NCBI GenBank assembly: GCA_009778835.1
Contig: WRFK01000065.1
Span: forward strand, 1-8,189
Length of the DNA: 8,189 bases
Origin: Spirochaetaceae bacterium
GTDB lineage: Bacteria; Spirochaetota; Spirochaetia; CADAEX01
Direction: 5' to 3'
Shown here: positions 6,754 through 8,189 of the stretch, in pieces
Layout: each line of letters begins with the position of its first letter
How positions within the stretch are numbered: the stretch's first letter is position 1
Program-made: the position numbers and the translations under genes
Notes under the pieces: model-generated
Databases searched by the model: none
Told to the model about the DNA's origin: nothing
What the model saw: the letters and a program-made list of their open reading frames with translations, nothing else

Positions 6754-7893
6754 TTACAGGGAAGAAAGCTTTTCTGGTTTGGGATTATCTGTTTCTTCTG
6801 AAATCGAAGCAAGTTCTTCAAGCAGTTTCTTTTGTTTTGAAGAGAGTTTATCTGGCACAACTACATTTATCTTTACATATAAGTCGCCGCGCCTGTTGGG
6901 ATTATGAAGATGAGGAACTCCCTCTTCTCTTAACCTGAACATTTTACCATTTTGCGTTCCAGGAGGAATTTTTAACTTTACTTTTTTATCATCCAGCGTA
7001 TTTACATAAATACCTGCGCCTAAAGCTGCCTGAGTGAATGAAATAGATATCAAACAATAAATATCTACTCCATGCCTTTCAAAGTATTCATGCGGTTTTA
7101 CCTGTATAAATACATATAAATCTCCGGCAGGCCCTCCGTTATTACCTGCATTACCCTGCCCGGAAATATTTATTCTCTTGCCGGATTCTATTCCAGCCGG
7201 AATTGTAACCTTTATTTTTTGTGTTCGTTTCTCTATTCCCGACCCACGACATTTTGTACAGGGATTTTCAATAACAAAACCTTCGCCATGGCAAGTAGAA
7301 CATGGGGTCGCTATTGAGAAAAATCCGGAACTTCTTCTTACCTGCCCTGTTCCTCCGCAAGTGCTGCATGTTTTTTTCCCTGATCCTGATTTTGCCCCTG
7401 AACCATTGCAACCATCGCATGTATGGTTTCTGGTATATGATATTTCGACTTTGGAACCAAAAACAGCGTCTTTAAAAGAAATATCGAGATTATATTGTAA
7501 ATCTGCTCCGCGGGTAGAATGGTCGCCTCTTCGTCCTTTGGAACGGCCACCCCCTCCAAAAAAAGAATCAAATATACTGCCGAACCCGCCAAAGCTGCCG
7601 CCAAATATATCTTCAAAATCCATATCCCTGAATACAGATGAATAATCGTGCGCCCCGGCTCCCAACCCTTCGATTCCCGCAAAACCATACTGGTCGTATG
7701 TTTGCCTTTTTTTGTCATCGCTTAAAATGTCATACGCTTCGGTAGCTTCTTTGAATTTCTCCTCTGCCTCTTTGTTACCTGCATTTTTATCCGGATGAAA
7801 TTGAAGAGCAAGTTTTCTATACGCTTTTTTTATTTCTTCCTTGGTTGCCCCTTTTGGGACACCAAGGACTTCATAATAATCTCTCTTTGCCAA
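6754..7893 (-). CDS. dnaJ: Chaperone protein DnaJ (Hsp40, type I)
   Basis: DnaJ delivers unfolded clients to DnaK and stimulates its ATPase in the cytoplasm. The 379-residue product has the full type I layout: J-domain at 1-70 with HPD at 33-35, and a Gly/Phe-rich region at about 71-118. The zinc-binding region has four CxxCxGxG repeats, with cysteines at 159/162, 176/179, 198/201 and 212/215. The two C-terminal substrate-binding beta domains include the GQGNAGNNGGPAGDLYV and PPGTQNGKMFRLREEGVP motifs. The start codon is TTG: an in-frame TAA lies two codons upstream, and the product then begins with the family-standard MAKRDYYEVLGV. The Shine-Dalgarno site is weak (AGTGAG about 9 nt upstream). 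It follows dnaK by 26 nt, so translation may depend partly on ribosomes leaving dnaK. The sequence is spirochaete-like. No residue expected for function is missing. Confidence 0.97.
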   Translation of the reverse strand: MAKRDYYEVLGVPKGATKEEIKKAYRKLALQFHPDKNAGNKEAEEKFKEATEAYDILSDDKKRQTYDQYGFAGIEGLGAGAHDYSSVFRDMDFEDIFGGSFGGFGSIFDSFFGGGGRSKGRRGDHSTRGADLQYNLDISFKDAVFGSKVEISYTRNHTCDGCNGSGAKSGSGKKTCSTCGGTGQVRRSSGFFSIATPCSTCHGEGFVIENPCTKCRGSGIEKRTQKIKVTIPAGIESGKRINISGQGNAGNNGGPAGDLYVFIQVKPHEYFERHGVDIYCLISISFTQAALGAGIYVNTLDDKKVKLKIPPGTQNGKMFRLREEGVPHLHNPNRRGDLYVKINVVVPDKLSSKQKKLLEELASISEETDNPKPEKLSSL

Positions 7894-7919
7894 CTTTTAA
7901 GTCTCACTTTACAATTGCT

Positions 7920-8189
7920 TTATTTTTTATTATCATCTACAACTTCGTAATCAGCATCTTCGATATTATCGCCCGACGAACTCTTTTGCTTGTTATCATA
8001 GCCCTGATTACTATCTGGATTAGGGTTATCCTGCGTAGTTGCTCCACCGCCCTGCTGATCTGTTGATTTTGAAGCATTCTTATACATCTCTTCCGCAAGT
8101 TTATAAGAAGCTTGTTTTAACTCTTCGCTCTTCTTTTTTATATCTTCACTATCTGTTCCACTTATAACAGATTTAAGATTATTTAATGC
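7920..8189 (-). CDS. dnaK: Chaperone protein DnaK (Hsp70), C-terminal 89 residues only
   Basis: Only the end of the gene is in the window; the ATPase and substrate-binding domains lie beyond the right edge. The visible frame, translated by hand, starts ALNNLKSVISGTDSEDIKKK and continues SEELKQASYKLAEEMYKNAS, the helical lid of Hsp70. Next comes a disordered Gln/Asn/Gly/Ser-rich linker of about 35 residues, then the conserved bacterial DnaK tail DADYEVVDD followed by NKK. The TAA stop is 26 nt before the dnaJ start, the usual dnaK-dnaJ order, and there is no terminator between them. The operon's promoter and any heat-shock control site lie outside the window. Confidence 0.95.
   Translation of the reverse strand, partial: ALNNLKSVISGTDSEDIKKKSEELKQASYKLAEEMYKNASKSTDQQGGGATTQDNPNPDSNQGYDNKQKSSSGDNIEDADYEVVDDNKK

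Noticed and set aside
7178..7645. A 155-codon plus-strand open frame, Pro-rich.
   Set aside because: It is antisense to the zinc and Gly/Phe regions of dnaJ; the proline bias simply mirrors glycine codons on the coding strand.
7338..7718. A 126-codon minus-strand open frame overlapping dnaJ.
   Set aside because: It is an alternative frame inside dnaJ with no ribosome site and no family resemblance; dnaJ itself is intact.

Overview
AT-rich bacterial DNA in which every gene I can support is on the minus strand, so it reads right to left. The DnaJ sequence (the YDQYGFAGIEG junction after the J-domain and a GQVRRSSGFFSIA stretch in the zinc region), a FliS flagellar chaperone and the low GC together suggest a spirochaete, probably Treponema-like. 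This is an inference from remembered family sequences, not from a search.

From the right edge leftwards there are three blocks. (1) The chaperone operon: the last 89 codons of dnaK, 26 nt, then a complete dnaJ starting at TTG. (2) About 290 nt of intergenic DNA holding an imperfect hairpin and a strong sigma-70-type promoter (TTGACA-N16-TATTAT), followed by a tight three-gene unit: a YgeY-like M20 metallohydrolase (GTG start, near-perfect Shine-Dalgarno), a multi-pass membrane protein of unrecognised family with an internal duplication, and a choline/ethanolamine-kinase-like phosphotransferase. A Rho-independent terminator closes this unit. (3) A repeat-rich 287-nt intergenic region, then a 766-residue exported protein with an N-terminal beta-propeller-like region and a C-terminal NodB-type polysaccharide-deacetylase fold whose catalytic motifs are all degenerate. 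It is followed 56 nt later by fliS, which runs off the left edge.

The dnaK-dnaJ pair is ordinary housekeeping. The middle operon looks like a small import-and-processing module: a candidate transporter, an amide or peptide-bond hydrolase and a small-molecule kinase. Its substrate cannot be read from sequence; a choline- or ethanolamine-like compound, or an N-acylated or dipeptide derivative, is the natural guess. The propeller/pseudo-deacetylase protein beside fliS is probably periplasmic and may have a cell-envelope or flagellum-related scaffolding or ligand-binding role.

The most interesting items are the pseudo-enzyme fusion, the M20/membrane-protein/kinase cassette with its duplicated membrane protein, and the cluster of short repeats and palindromes upstream of the propeller gene. 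No CRISPR array, transposon, tRNA or rRNA is visible, and I see no clear case of a wholly new type of system.
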